This document shows positions 16,289 to 23,385 of a stretch of DNA of 64,000 nt, piece by piece. Source of the DNA: Pseudoxanthomonas sp. J31 (lineage in GTDB: Bacteria; Pseudomonadota; Gammaproteobacteria; Xanthomonadales; Xanthomonadaceae); the NCBI RefSeq assembly GCF_000510725.1, contig NZ_AZNZ01000001.1, forward strand, positions 434,001 through 498,000, in the 5' to 3' direction. Under the pieces are notes generated by a model. That model searched no databases. It saw nothing but the letters and a program-made list of their open reading frames with translations, and was not told the DNA's origin. Every line of letters starts with the position of its first letter. The first letter of the stretch is position 1. Both the position numbers and the translations under genes were made by a program.

Positions 16289-17686
16289 TCAGACGGTGCG
16301 CGAGTACAGGGGGGCGGAGCCCCCGGCGGCGGTGAGGTAGCGGTCGAAGCACATGGCGATGATACGCAGCAGCAGGCGTCCGCGCATCGTCGCCCTCAGC
16401 CCGGACCCGTCGACCTCCACCAGGCCGTCGGCCTGCAGCGGCCGCAGCCGCGCCAGGGCGTCGGCGAAGTACTCGCGGAAATCGATCACGTGGCGGCGGC
16501 CGATGGCGTCGAAATCCAGCCGCCCGTGGCACATCAGCTGCTGGATCACGTCGGCGCGGACCACGTCGTCCTCGTCCATGCGCATGCCGCGCCACACCGG
16601 CAGGCGGCCCTCGTCGATCGCCTGCTCCCAGCCGGCGATGTCGCGCGGGTTCTGGCTGAAGCTGGCGCCGATGTGGCTGATCGCGCTCACGCCCAGGCCC
16701 ACCAGGTCGCTCTCGGCATGGGTGGTGTAGCCCATGAAGTTGCGGTGCAGGCCGCCTTCGCGCTGGGCGCGGGCCAGCTCGTCGGTCGGCAGGGCGAAGT
16801 GGTCCATGCCGATGTATTCGTAGCCGGCCTGGCCCAGTTTCTCGATCGCCAGGCGCAGCAGGTCCAGCTTCTGCTCCGGGCTCGGCAGGTCCTCGGCGCG
16901 GATCCGCTGCTGCGGGCGGAAGATGCTCGGCAGGTGCGCGTAGCCGTAGATCGCCAGCCGGTCCGGGCGCGCCTGCAGGGTGATGTCCAAGGTGCGCGAG
17001 AAGCCCTCCAGGGTCTGCTTCGGCAGGCCGTAAATCAGGTCCACGTTGACCGAACGGAAGCCGTGCGCGCGGCAGGCGTCGATGATGCCCAGGGTCTGGG
17101 CCACGCCCTGCACGCGGTTGACCGCCTCCTGCACCGCCGGATCGAAGTCCTGCACGCCCAGGCTGGCGCGGTTGAAGCCGGCCGCGGCCAGCTCGCCGAC
17201 CTCGGCCGGGGTGATGAAGCGCGGGTCCAGCTCGATCGAGCAGTCCATGCGCGCGCCCGGGGCGAAGTGGAAGTGCCGGCGCAGCACGTCCATCACCTCG
17301 GCGATCTGCAGCGGGTCCAGGAAGTTGGGGGTGCCGCCGCCGAAATGCACCTGCTCCACGTCGCGGTCGCGGTCGAACAGTTCGGAGGCCATGCCGATCT
17401 CGCGGTACAGCCGGGTCAGGTACGCGGTGCCGCGCGCCTTGTCGCGGGTGATGATCCGGTTGCAGCCGCAATAGAAGCACGGACTGGTGCAGAACGGCAC
17501 GTGCAGGTACAGGGAGATCGGCCGCGGGATCGGGTCGCCGTTGCTGGCGGCCGCCACCGCGCGCAGGTCCGCTTCGCCGAAGCCGGGGGTGAACTGCGGC
17601 GCGGTCGGGTAGGAGGTGTAGCGCGGGCCCGGCACGTCGTAGCGCCGCAGCAGCTCGGGATCGAACAGGGAGGACAGGCTGGCCAT
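16289..17686 (-). CDS. hemN: Oxygen-independent coproporphyrinogen III oxidase
   Basis: A 465-residue radical-SAM enzyme that converts coproporphyrinogen III to protoporphyrinogen IX without oxygen. The radical-SAM cluster motif is Cys66-x3-Cys70-x2-Cys73 (CTSPCFYC) with an extra Cys75, preceded by RYTSYPTAPQF, typical of true HemN rather than HemW. The GGGTPNFL and YGYAHLPSIF motifs also fit. It heads a hemN-fnr operon. The FNR-type box at 17721-17734 is centred exactly 41.5 nt before the ATG and the -10 TAGCCT (17693-17698) follows, with no Shine-Dalgarno sequence, so the mRNA may start at the ATG. Confidence 0.96.
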   Translation of the reverse strand: MASLSSLFDPELLRRYDVPGPRYTSYPTAPQFTPGFGEADLRAVAAASNGDPIPRPISLYLHVPFCTSPCFYCGCNRIITRDKARGTAYLTRLYREIGMASELFDRDRDVEQVHFGGGTPNFLDPLQIAEVMDVLRRHFHFAPGARMDCSIELDPRFITPAEVGELAAAGFNRASLGVQDFDPAVQEAVNRVQGVAQTLGIIDACRAHGFRSVNVDLIYGLPKQTLEGFSRTLDITLQARPDRLAIYGYAHLPSIFRPQQRIRAEDLPSPEQKLDLLRLAIEKLGQAGYEYIGMDHFALPTDELARAQREGGLHRNFMGYTTHAESDLVGLGVSAISHIGASFSQNPRDIAGWEQAIDEGRLPVWRGMRMDEDDVVRADVIQQLMCHGRLDFDAIGRRHVIDFREYFADALARLRPLQADGLVEVDGSGLRATMRGRLLLRIIAMCFDRYLTAAGGSAPLYSRTV

Positions 17687-17720
17687 GGAGCGAGGCTAGG
17701 CCCGCCCGCGGTGCCTGTCC

Positions 17721-17734
17721 TTGATGCAGGTCAA
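17721..17734 (-). promoter_or_regulatory. FNR box of hemN-fnr (TTGAT-GCAG-GTCAA)
   Basis: All ten consensus half-site positions fit TTGAY-N4-RTCAA. The centre is 41.5 nt from the A of the hemN ATG and the minus-strand -10 reads TAGCCT (TANNNT), a textbook class II arrangement if the transcript is leaderless. Confidence 0.8.
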
Positions 17735-17832
17735 TGGCCGGCGTGCCGGCAGGGCCGCTTCAGCTTCGTGATGGCGGCCCGGCCCCGGGACCGCGTCCCC
17801 GGGCCGCGCGGGGCCGGCACGGCCGGGCAGGC

Positions 17833-18375
17833 CTACTGCGCCGCCAGCGACATCCCGGCGCGGGGGTGGGCCTGCAGGAATTCCAGGTCCGCCGGCACCA
17901 CGAAGCCGGCGCGGTGCAGCGCGTGCAGCAGCTGCTCGGCGCCTTCCGGATCGGTGGCGGCGATCCCGGAGAGGATGTCGCGGGCGCAGGTGGCCTCGGC
18001 GATGTACAGCGAGGCCTCGTTGATGTCGTCCGGCAGGCGCGCGATCAGCAGGGTTTCCAGCTCGGCCATGTAGCCGTGCAGGCGCATGTGGTCGGCCGAC
18101 ACCGCGGCATCGATCGCCGCGTCGCGGGCGTTGAACAAGGAGATCACCGCCGGGTGCGAGGCCGGGTACTGCGGCCCGAACAGGTAGCGCCAGGTGGCCC
18201 GGGCGAAGAGGGCCACGCCCACGACGATGCCTGCCGCCAGGACGAGCTTGCCCAGCGGGCCGAGCGGATCGGCCGGCGCGAGCGTGGGCATGGCCGCGGC
18301 AAGCGCGGCGGTAGCCGGGGTGGAGTGGCCTGGGGCCGCGGGCGTGCCTGGGGTATGGGGGCGCGGGGCGTTCAT
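17833..18375 (-). CDS. Unrecognised single-pass membrane protein
   Basis: A 180-residue protein: a Pro/Ala-rich N-terminus of about 37 residues, one transmembrane helix (LGKLVLAAGIVVGVALFARA, about 42-61), and a soluble, mostly alpha-helical domain of about 110 residues with several Glu/Asp-Leu repeats (LLIARLPDDINEASLYIAEA, GAEQLLHALHRAGF). I do not recognise a family. The domain topology depends on the orientation of the helix, which I cannot fix. It lies between the hemN box and nasT and ends 99 nt before the FNR box, without its own recognisable promoter. Confidence 0.65.
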   Translation of the reverse strand: MNAPRPHTPGTPAAPGHSTPATAALAAAMPTLAPADPLGPLGKLVLAAGIVVGVALFARATWRYLFGPQYPASHPAVISLFNARDAAIDAAVSADHMRLHGYMAELETLLIARLPDDINEASLYIAEATCARDILSGIAATDPEGAEQLLHALHRAGFVVPADLEFLQAHPRAGMSLAAQ

Positions 18376-18726
18376 GGGGGATGTCTGGACCTGGGGGAGG
18401 GCGCGGCGGGCGGACGCGGGCGGGCGCCATGCCGGGGGGGCATGCCGCGAACGGAAACGGCGCAGCCGGTGGTGCGGCCCGGGAAGGCGGGCCGGCCTGG
18501 CGGCACCTGGCCGCAGCCGTTCGCGGCGGGGGACGCTGTCCCGCGACCTGTTTCCCTAACGGCCGCGGCAGCGCGGCGGTTGAGGGGCTGCACCGGCCCA
18601 GTTGCGCGATCAGTGACCGCTGCCGCGGTTTGCCGCCGGGACCGCCGCGCGTGCCCGGCGCGACCGGTTCCCACAGCGGCGATGTTGCATGGCAACATCA
18701 GGCGCATCCCCCGCCGCCCCGTCCCG
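18376..18726. other. Intergenic region upstream of nasT
   Basis: About 350 nt without a credible gene. It contains an inverted repeat CATGCC-N5-GGCATG at 18428-18444 around a G7 run and a perfect 19-bp palindrome at 18681-18699. I see no sigma-54 promoter here comparable to that of the nas operon. Confidence 0.5.
18681..18699. promoter_or_regulatory. Perfect inverted repeat before nasT (GATGTTGC-ATG-GCAACATC)
   Basis: An 8-bp perfect inverted repeat with a 3-nt spacer ends 27 nt before the nasT start. As DNA it is a plausible operator near the promoter; as RNA it would be a short hairpin in the leader. The binding protein is unknown. Confidence 0.5.
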
Positions 18727-19299
18727 ATGCCGCGCGTCCTCCTGGTCAACGACACGGACAAGCCGATCGCCGAGCTGCGGCAGGCGCTGGCCGATGCCGG
18801 CTGCGAGGTGCTGGAGCCGGTGGCCACTGCCGGCTTGCTGCGCGCGGTGCAGGAACAGCAGCCGGACGTGGTGATCCTGGACGTGGAATCGCCCTCGCGC
18901 GACACCCTCGAGCAGCTGGCGATGATCGACCGCCACGCGCCGCGCCCGGTGGTGGTGTTCTCCGCCGACGACGACGAGCGCCTGATCCGCCAGGCGCTTG
19001 GCGCCGGCGTGGCCGCCTACGTGGTCGACGGGCTGGCGCCCGGGCGGCTGGCCTCGATCCTGCGCGTGGCCATGGCCCGCTTCGAGCAGCAGGCGCATGT
19101 GCGCCAGCGCGTGGACGAGCTGGAACAGCGGCTGCAGGACCGCAAGGGCATCGAACGCGCCAAGGGCCTGCTGATCGACCGGCGCGGCATGAGCGAGGCC
19201 GAGGCCTACGCCACGCTGCGCCAGCAGGCGATGAAGCAGGGCCTCAAGCTCGCGGACGTGGCGCGCCGCATCCTGGCCATGGCCGACCTGCTGGGCTGA
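18727..19299 (+). CDS. nasT: NasT, ANTAR-domain nitrate antiterminator
   Basis: A 190-residue response-regulator-like protein. The receiver domain (residues 1-120) keeps Asp9 and a phosphoacceptor-type Asp52 (VVILDVES). The C-terminal three-helix ANTAR domain (about 130-188) carries RKGIERAKGLLIDRRGMSEA, which binds paired RNA hairpins with A-x-x-G hexaloops. In Azotobacter, Pseudomonas and Bradyrhizobium, NasT prevents termination in the nas leader and is held inactive by NasS without nitrate. Its target here is visible: the leader at 20549-20657. It is followed 4 nt later by nasS. Confidence 0.95.
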   Translation: MPRVLLVNDTDKPIAELRQALADAGCEVLEPVATAGLLRAVQEQQPDVVILDVESPSRDTLEQLAMIDRHAPRPVVVFSADDDERLIRQALGAGVAAYVVDGLAPGRLASILRVAMARFEQQAHVRQRVDELEQRLQDRKGIERAKGLLIDRRGMSEAEAYATLRQQAMKQGLKLADVARRILAMADLLG

Positions 19300-19303
19300 C
19301 CGC

Positions 19304-20368
19304 ATGACCGATACCCGCGCCACCACCGCCTTCCTCCGCCCGCTGGACGTGGGCTTCATGCCGCTGCTGGACGCCGCGCCCCTGCTGGCCGCCTCGCACC
19401 TGGGCCTGGACCGGCGCCACGGCCTGCAGCTGCGCCTGCACCGACAGCCGTCGTGGGCCACGCTGCGCGACCGCCTGCTCACCGGCGCGCTGGACGCGGC
19501 GCAGGCGATGTCGGCGATGGTGCTGGGCGTGCAGGCGGGGATCGGCGGGCCGCAGGCGGACCTGGCCATCCTGCTGGGGCTCAACCGCAACGGCCAGGCG
19601 ATCGTGCTGTCACCGGCGCTGGCCGCCGGCCTGGCCGAGGGCGGTCCGCTGCCGGAGCTGCTGCGCGCGCTGCCGCGCCGGCCGGTATTCGCCCAGACCT
19701 TCCCCACGGGCACCCATGCGCTCTGGCTCTACTACTGGCTCGCCGCGCAGGGCGTGGATCCGCTGCGCGACATCGAGGCGGTGACCCTGCCGCCGCCGCG
19801 CATGCCGCAGGCGCTGGCGGCGGGCGAGCTGGATGGCTTCTGCGCCGGCGAACCCTGGGGCGCGGAGGCCGAGAACCTGGGCGCGGGCCGGCGCGTGGCC
19901 GCCAGCGGGCAGCTGTGGCCCGGGCATCCGGAAAAGGTGCTGGCGACGCGCCGCAGCTTCGCCGCGCTGGAGCCGGAGGTGTCGGTCGCGCTTACCGCGG
20001 CGGTGCTGGAAGGCTGCCGCTGGCTGGACGCCGATCCGGACCACCGCCGCCAGGCCGCGCAGTGGCTGTCGGCCGACGATGCGATCGGCGTGCCGGCGCA
20101 GCGCCTGCTCGCCGGCCTGCTGCCGGCGGGCGAGCCCGGCCAGGTCCTGCAGTTCCACGCCGATGGCCAGGCGAACTTCCCGTGGATCTCCGATGGCCGC
20201 TGGATCCTGGGCCAGTTCCGCCGCTGGGGCTGGCTGCCGCCGGCGGATGGCGACGAGGCATGGTTGGTGGATGTGTTCCGCACCGGCAGCTACCGCGAGG
20301 CCGCGGCGCTGCTGGGCGTGCCGGTGCCGGATGGGGATTCGCGCCCGGGCGCACCCGCGCCGCCCTGA
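19304..20368 (+). CDS. nasS: NasS, nitrate/nitrite sensor (NMT1/NrtA-like)
   Basis: A 354-residue protein like the periplasmic nitrate-binding proteins NrtA but without a signal peptide, as expected for cytosolic NasS. Family features: VGFMPLLDAAPLLAASHLG at residues 16-34, RDRLLTGALDAAQAM, a TFPTGTHALWLYYWL block near residue 129, and GELDGFCAGEPWGAEAE near 171. NasS binds NasT in the absence of nitrate and releases it when nitrate is bound. Coupled to nasT with a 4-nt gap, it forms the two-protein sensor for the downstream leader. Confidence 0.93.
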   Translation: MTDTRATTAFLRPLDVGFMPLLDAAPLLAASHLGLDRRHGLQLRLHRQPSWATLRDRLLTGALDAAQAMSAMVLGVQAGIGGPQADLAILLGLNRNGQAIVLSPALAAGLAEGGPLPELLRALPRRPVFAQTFPTGTHALWLYYWLAAQGVDPLRDIEAVTLPPPRMPQALAAGELDGFCAGEPWGAEAENLGAGRRVAASGQLWPGHPEKVLATRRSFAALEPEVSVALTAAVLEGCRWLDADPDHRRQAAQWLSADDAIGVPAQRLLAGLLPAGEPGQVLQFHADGQANFPWISDGRWILGQFRRWGWLPPADGDEAWLVDVFRTGSYREAAALLGVPVPDGDSRPGAPAPP

Positions 20369-20376
20369 GCGCGACG

Positions 20377-20414
20377 TGCACGCGCACGGTGCGCGATGGC
20401 ACCGCGGAGGTGCA
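20377..20414 (+). promoter_or_regulatory. Tandem NtrC-type enhancer sites
   Basis: Two sites of the form GCACC-N5-GGTGC: GCACG-CGCAC-GGTGC (20378-20392, one mismatch) and GCACC-GCGGA-GGTGC (20399-20413, perfect). Their centres are 21 bp apart, two helical turns, and about 146 and 167 nt upstream of the predicted start. Both arrangement and distance are typical of NtrC enhancers. Confidence 0.7.
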
Positions 20415-20524
20415 TGACGCCGGTCGTGGCGCGCGTCCGGGCACGCCGCCCCGGCGTCCCTGGATTCCGGCGGAACGCAGGCGGCACAAGGCTTCCGGTG
20501 GTCCGTGCTGCATCGCAGCGGACG

Positions 20525-20540
20525 TTGGCACGCTGATTGC
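20525..20540 (+). promoter_or_regulatory. Sigma-54 promoter of the nas operon (TTGGCACG-CTGA-TTGC)
   Basis: An essentially perfect -24/-12 element: GG at 20527-20528 and GC at 20539-20540, 12 bp apart. The expected start is near 20552, which is the first base pair region of the leader hairpin 1. Confidence 0.88.
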
Positions 20541-20548
20541 GTAGTCCA

Positions 20549-20608
20549 TGGTGCGGGTGCAACGAGGTGCCCGCACCAAAACCTGCAAGTCCGGCCAACG
20601 GCGGCCGG
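20549..20608 (+). promoter_or_regulatory. ANTAR (NasT) leader RNA, paired hexaloop hairpins
   Basis: Hairpin 1 (20549-20578) has a 12-bp stem with two G-U pairs and the hexaloop AACGAG. Hairpin 2 (20591-20608) has a 6-bp stem CCGGCC/GGCCGG and the hexaloop AACGGC. Both loops have A at position 1 and G at position 4, the ANTAR recognition rule, and are separated by 12 nt. It directly precedes a terminator and lies between nasS and the nitrate transporter gene. Confidence 0.92.
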
Positions 20609-20621
20609 CACGAAGACAACG

Positions 20622-20657
20622 GCGTCTTCCGGCCACCCGGCCGGGAGGCGCTTTTTT
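20622..20657 (+). terminator. Regulated leader terminator of the nas operon
   Basis: A 13-bp stem (20622-20634 with 20639-20651, three G-U pairs, ACCC loop) followed by TTTTTT. It lies 13 nt after ANTAR hairpin 2 and 45 nt before the transporter ATG, the position expected for NasT-controlled attenuation. Confidence 0.92.
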
Positions 20658-20702
20658 GTTTCCAGCTCCGCGGTGCCCCCACCGCTGCCAGGAGAGACCC
20701 GG

Positions 20703-21911
20703 ATGGACCGTTCGTTCTGGAAAGCCGGACACACGCCGACCCTGCTGTCGGCCTTCCTCTACTTCGACCTCAGCTTCATGGTCTGGTACCTGCTGGGCCC
20801 GATGCAGGTGCAGATCGCGCAGGCGCTGCAACTGGACACCCAGCAGCGCGCGCTGATGGTGGCCGTGCCGATCCTGTGCGGTGCCGTGCTGCGCCTGTTC
20901 CTCGGCCTGCTGGCCGACCGCATCGGCGCCAAGACCACCGGCGTGCTGGCGCAGATCGTGGTGATCGCCGCGCTGGCCGTGGCCTGGCGGCTGGGCGTGC
21001 ACAGCTTCGGCCAGGTGCTGCTGCTGGGCGTGATGCTGGGCGTGGCCGGCGCCTCGTTCGCGGTGGCGCTGCCGCTGGCCTCGCGCTGGTATCCGCCGCA
21101 GCACCAGGGCACGGCGATGGGCATCGCCGGCGCCGGCAACTCCGGCACCGTGTTCGCCGCGCTGCTGGCGCCTGCGCTGGCAGTGGCCTACGGCTTCCAG
21201 AACGTGTTCGGCCTGGCCTGCATCCCGTTGCTGCTGGTGCTGGCGGTGTTCTGGACCTGTGCGCGCGAGGCGCCGGTGGTGGTGGCGCGCAAGGGACTGG
21301 GCGACTACGCACGGGTGCTGGTCGGCAACCGCGACTCGTGGTGGTTCATGTTCTTCTACGCGATCACCTTCGGCGGCTTCTCCGGCTTCGCCAGCGCGCT
21401 GCCGGGCTATTTCCACGACCAGTTCGCGTTCGAACCGAAGGTCGCCGGCTGGGCCACCGCCGCCTGCGTGCTGGCCGGCTCGGTGATGCGGCCGCTCGGC
21501 GGCGTGATCGCCGACCGCATCGGCGGCACCCGTTCGCTGCAGGCGGTGTACGCCGCGGTGACGGTGCTGGTGGCCGCCGCGGCCTTGCAGGTGGGCGGCC
21601 CGGTGGTGACCGTGGCCCTGTTCGTGCTGACCCTGCTGTGCCTGGGCGCGGGCAACGGCGCGGTGTTCCAGCTGGTGCCGCAGCGCTTCGGTGCCGAGAT
21701 CGGGCTGATGACCGGGCTGATCGGCATGGCCGGAGGCGTGGGCGGCTTCCTGCTGGCGGCCGGGCTTGGCGTGGTCAAGCAGCAGGCCGGCAGCTACGGC
21801 CCGGGGCTGTGGCTGTTCGCCGGCATCGCCCTGGCGGCCTCGCTGTGCCTGGTCGGGGTGAAGCAGCGCTGGCGCGTCGGCTGGGCACGCCTCGGCGACG
21901 CCCGCGTGTAG
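20703..21911 (+). CDS. nasA: Nitrate transporter, MFS NNP family (NarK/NasA type)
   Basis: A 402-residue inner-membrane transporter with 12 predicted helices. Nitrate-signature segments are present in both halves: GIAGAGNSGTVFAALLAP (about residues 140-157) and LCLGAGNGAVFQLVPQRF (about 312-329), plus the loop GLLADRIGAKTTG. A strong ribosome binding site (CAGGAGAG at 20689-20696) fixes the start at 20703. It is the first gene of the operon controlled by the ANTAR leader, so assimilatory uptake is far more likely than respiratory exchange. Confidence 0.93.
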   Translation: MDRSFWKAGHTPTLLSAFLYFDLSFMVWYLLGPMQVQIAQALQLDTQQRALMVAVPILCGAVLRLFLGLLADRIGAKTTGVLAQIVVIAALAVAWRLGVHSFGQVLLLGVMLGVAGASFAVALPLASRWYPPQHQGTAMGIAGAGNSGTVFAALLAPALAVAYGFQNVFGLACIPLLLVLAVFWTCAREAPVVVARKGLGDYARVLVGNRDSWWFMFFYAITFGGFSGFASALPGYFHDQFAFEPKVAGWATAACVLAGSVMRPLGGVIADRIGGTRSLQAVYAAVTVLVAAAALQVGGPVVTVALFVLTLLCLGAGNGAVFQLVPQRFGAEIGLMTGLIGMAGGVGGFLLAAGLGVVKQQAGSYGPGLWLFAGIALAASLCLVGVKQRWRVGWARLGDARV

Positions 21912-21954
21912 CGGTTCCTTCAGTTCCTTCCTCCCCCACAGCAGGCAGACCGCC

Positions 21955-22818
21955 ATGAGCTACGTGAGCCCCTCCGAACTGGCCGCGAAGATGGTCGACG
22001 CAGGCCAGTCCAAGATCCTGATGTCCACCCGCGACACCGTGATCCGCGCCTACATGGCCGGCGCGATCCTCGCCCTGGCGGCCGCGTTCGCGGTGACCGT
22101 CACCGTGCAGACCGGGCAGCCGCTGCTGGGCGCGCTGCTGTTCCCGGTCGGCTTCTGCATCCTCTACCTGCTCGGCTTCGACCTGCTCACCGGCGTGTTC
22201 ACCCTGTGCCCGCTGGCGGTGATCGACCGCCGCCCCGGCTGCACCTGGCGCGGGGTGCTGCGCAACTGGGGCCTGGTGTTCGCGGGCAACTTCGCCGGCG
22301 CGCTGACGGTGGCGGTGTTCATGTCGATCATCGTCACCTTCGGCTTCAGCACCGCGCCGGATGCCATCGGCCAGAAGCTGGGGCATATCGGCGAGGCGCG
22401 CACCCTGGGCTATGCCGCCCACGGCGCGGCCGGGATGCTGACCCTGTTCGTGCGCGGCGTGCTGTGCAACTGGATGGTCTCCACCGGCGTGGTTGGGGCG
22501 ATGGTGTCCTCCCACGTGTCCGGCAAGGTCATCGCCATGTGGATGCCGATCATGGTGTTCTTCTACATGGGCTTCGAGCACTCCATCGTCAACATGTTCC
22601 TGTTCCCGAGCGGACTGATGCTCGGCGGGCAGTTCTCCTTCGGCGACTACCTGGTCTGGAACGAGATCCCGACCGTGGTCGGCAACCTGGTCGGCGGCCT
22701 GACCTTCGTCGGCCTGACCATGTACGCGACCCATGCCCGCACCGCCGCCGGTGCCGCCCTTGTGCCCCCTGCGCCCGCTTCGTCGCCGGCGCCGGGCGCC
22801 ACTGCCGGGACCGCCTGA
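21955..22818 (+). CDS. nirC: Formate/nitrite transporter family channel (NirC-like)
   Basis: A 287-residue protein of the FNT family: six transmembrane helices, the GFDLLTGVFTLCPLAVID loop near residue 73, NWMVSTGVVGAMVSSHVSGK near 172 and the pore-lining histidine in MGFEHSIVNMFLFPSG near 204-206. In this operon nitrite is the likely substrate, either import or relief of surplus nitrite made by the reductase. The C-terminal tail (about 25 residues) is Ala/Pro rich and probably disordered. It follows the transporter by 43 nt. Confidence 0.93.
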   Translation: MSYVSPSELAAKMVDAGQSKILMSTRDTVIRAYMAGAILALAAAFAVTVTVQTGQPLLGALLFPVGFCILYLLGFDLLTGVFTLCPLAVIDRRPGCTWRGVLRNWGLVFAGNFAGALTVAVFMSIIVTFGFSTAPDAIGQKLGHIGEARTLGYAAHGAAGMLTLFVRGVLCNWMVSTGVVGAMVSSHVSGKVIAMWMPIMVFFYMGFEHSIVNMFLFPSGLMLGGQFSFGDYLVWNEIPTVVGNLVGGLTFVGLTMYATHARTAAGAALVPPAPASSPAPGATAGTA

Positions 22819-23385
22819 GTGCAGCCGGCCATGGCCAGTCCGACGATGACATCGCACGACCCCTTTGTTGCCATGGAAGGCGACTCCTCCCAGCACGCGG
22901 CACCGCTGCGGATCGTGGTCGATCCGCTGACCGGTCCGGAGATCGCGGCGCTGCTGCAGGAGCACCTGGACGAGATGTACCGGCTGTCGCCGCCGGAAAG
23001 CGTGCATGCGCTGGACCTCGACCGCCTGCGCGCGCCGGACATCACCTTCTGGAGCGCATGGGATGGCGACGTGCTGCTCGGCTGTGCCGCGCTGCGCGAG
23101 CTGGATCCGGCCCACGGCGAGGTCAAGTCGATGCGCACCGTGGCGCGCGCGCGTCGCCGCGGCGTGGCGGCGGCGCTGCTGTCGCGGGTGGTCGAAGAGG
23201 CGCGCCGTCGCGGCTACCGGCGGCTCAGCCTGGAGACCGGCAGCCAGCCCGCCTATGTGCCGGCACGCGCGCTGTACGCGCGTGCCGGCTTCCGTCCCTG
23301 CGCTCCGTTCGCGGATTACGTCGAGGACCCCTGTTCCACGTTCATGACCCTGGCCCTGCAGGGGCCAAGCGAGGAAACACGATGA
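22819..23385 (+). CDS. GNAT-family N-acetyltransferase inside the nas operon
   Basis: A protein of up to 188 residues with a GNAT fold: acceptor-site strand DVLLGCAALRELDPAHGEVKSM, the acetyl-CoA loop ARARRRGVAAALLSRVVEEA (about 111-130) and RALYARAGFRPC near the C-terminus. The start is uncertain: a GTG abuts the nirC stop, and ATGs at 22831 and 22873 are alternatives with no clear ribosome site. It overlaps nirB by 4 nt (ATGA), so it is translationally coupled to it. The substrate is unknown; GNATs are not a standard part of nas operons. Confidence 0.82.
   Translation: MQPAMASPTMTSHDPFVAMEGDSSQHAAPLRIVVDPLTGPEIAALLQEHLDEMYRLSPPESVHALDLDRLRAPDITFWSAWDGDVLLGCAALRELDPAHGEVKSMRTVARARRRGVAAALLSRVVEEARRRGYRRLSLETGSQPAYVPARALYARAGFRPCAPFADYVEDPCSTFMTLALQGPSEETR

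Noticed and set aside
20369-20550. An FNR-type box or a small gene in the nas control region
   Set aside because: No TTGAY-N4-RTCAA match was found and no frame has a ribosome site; the region is fully explained by enhancer, promoter and leader.
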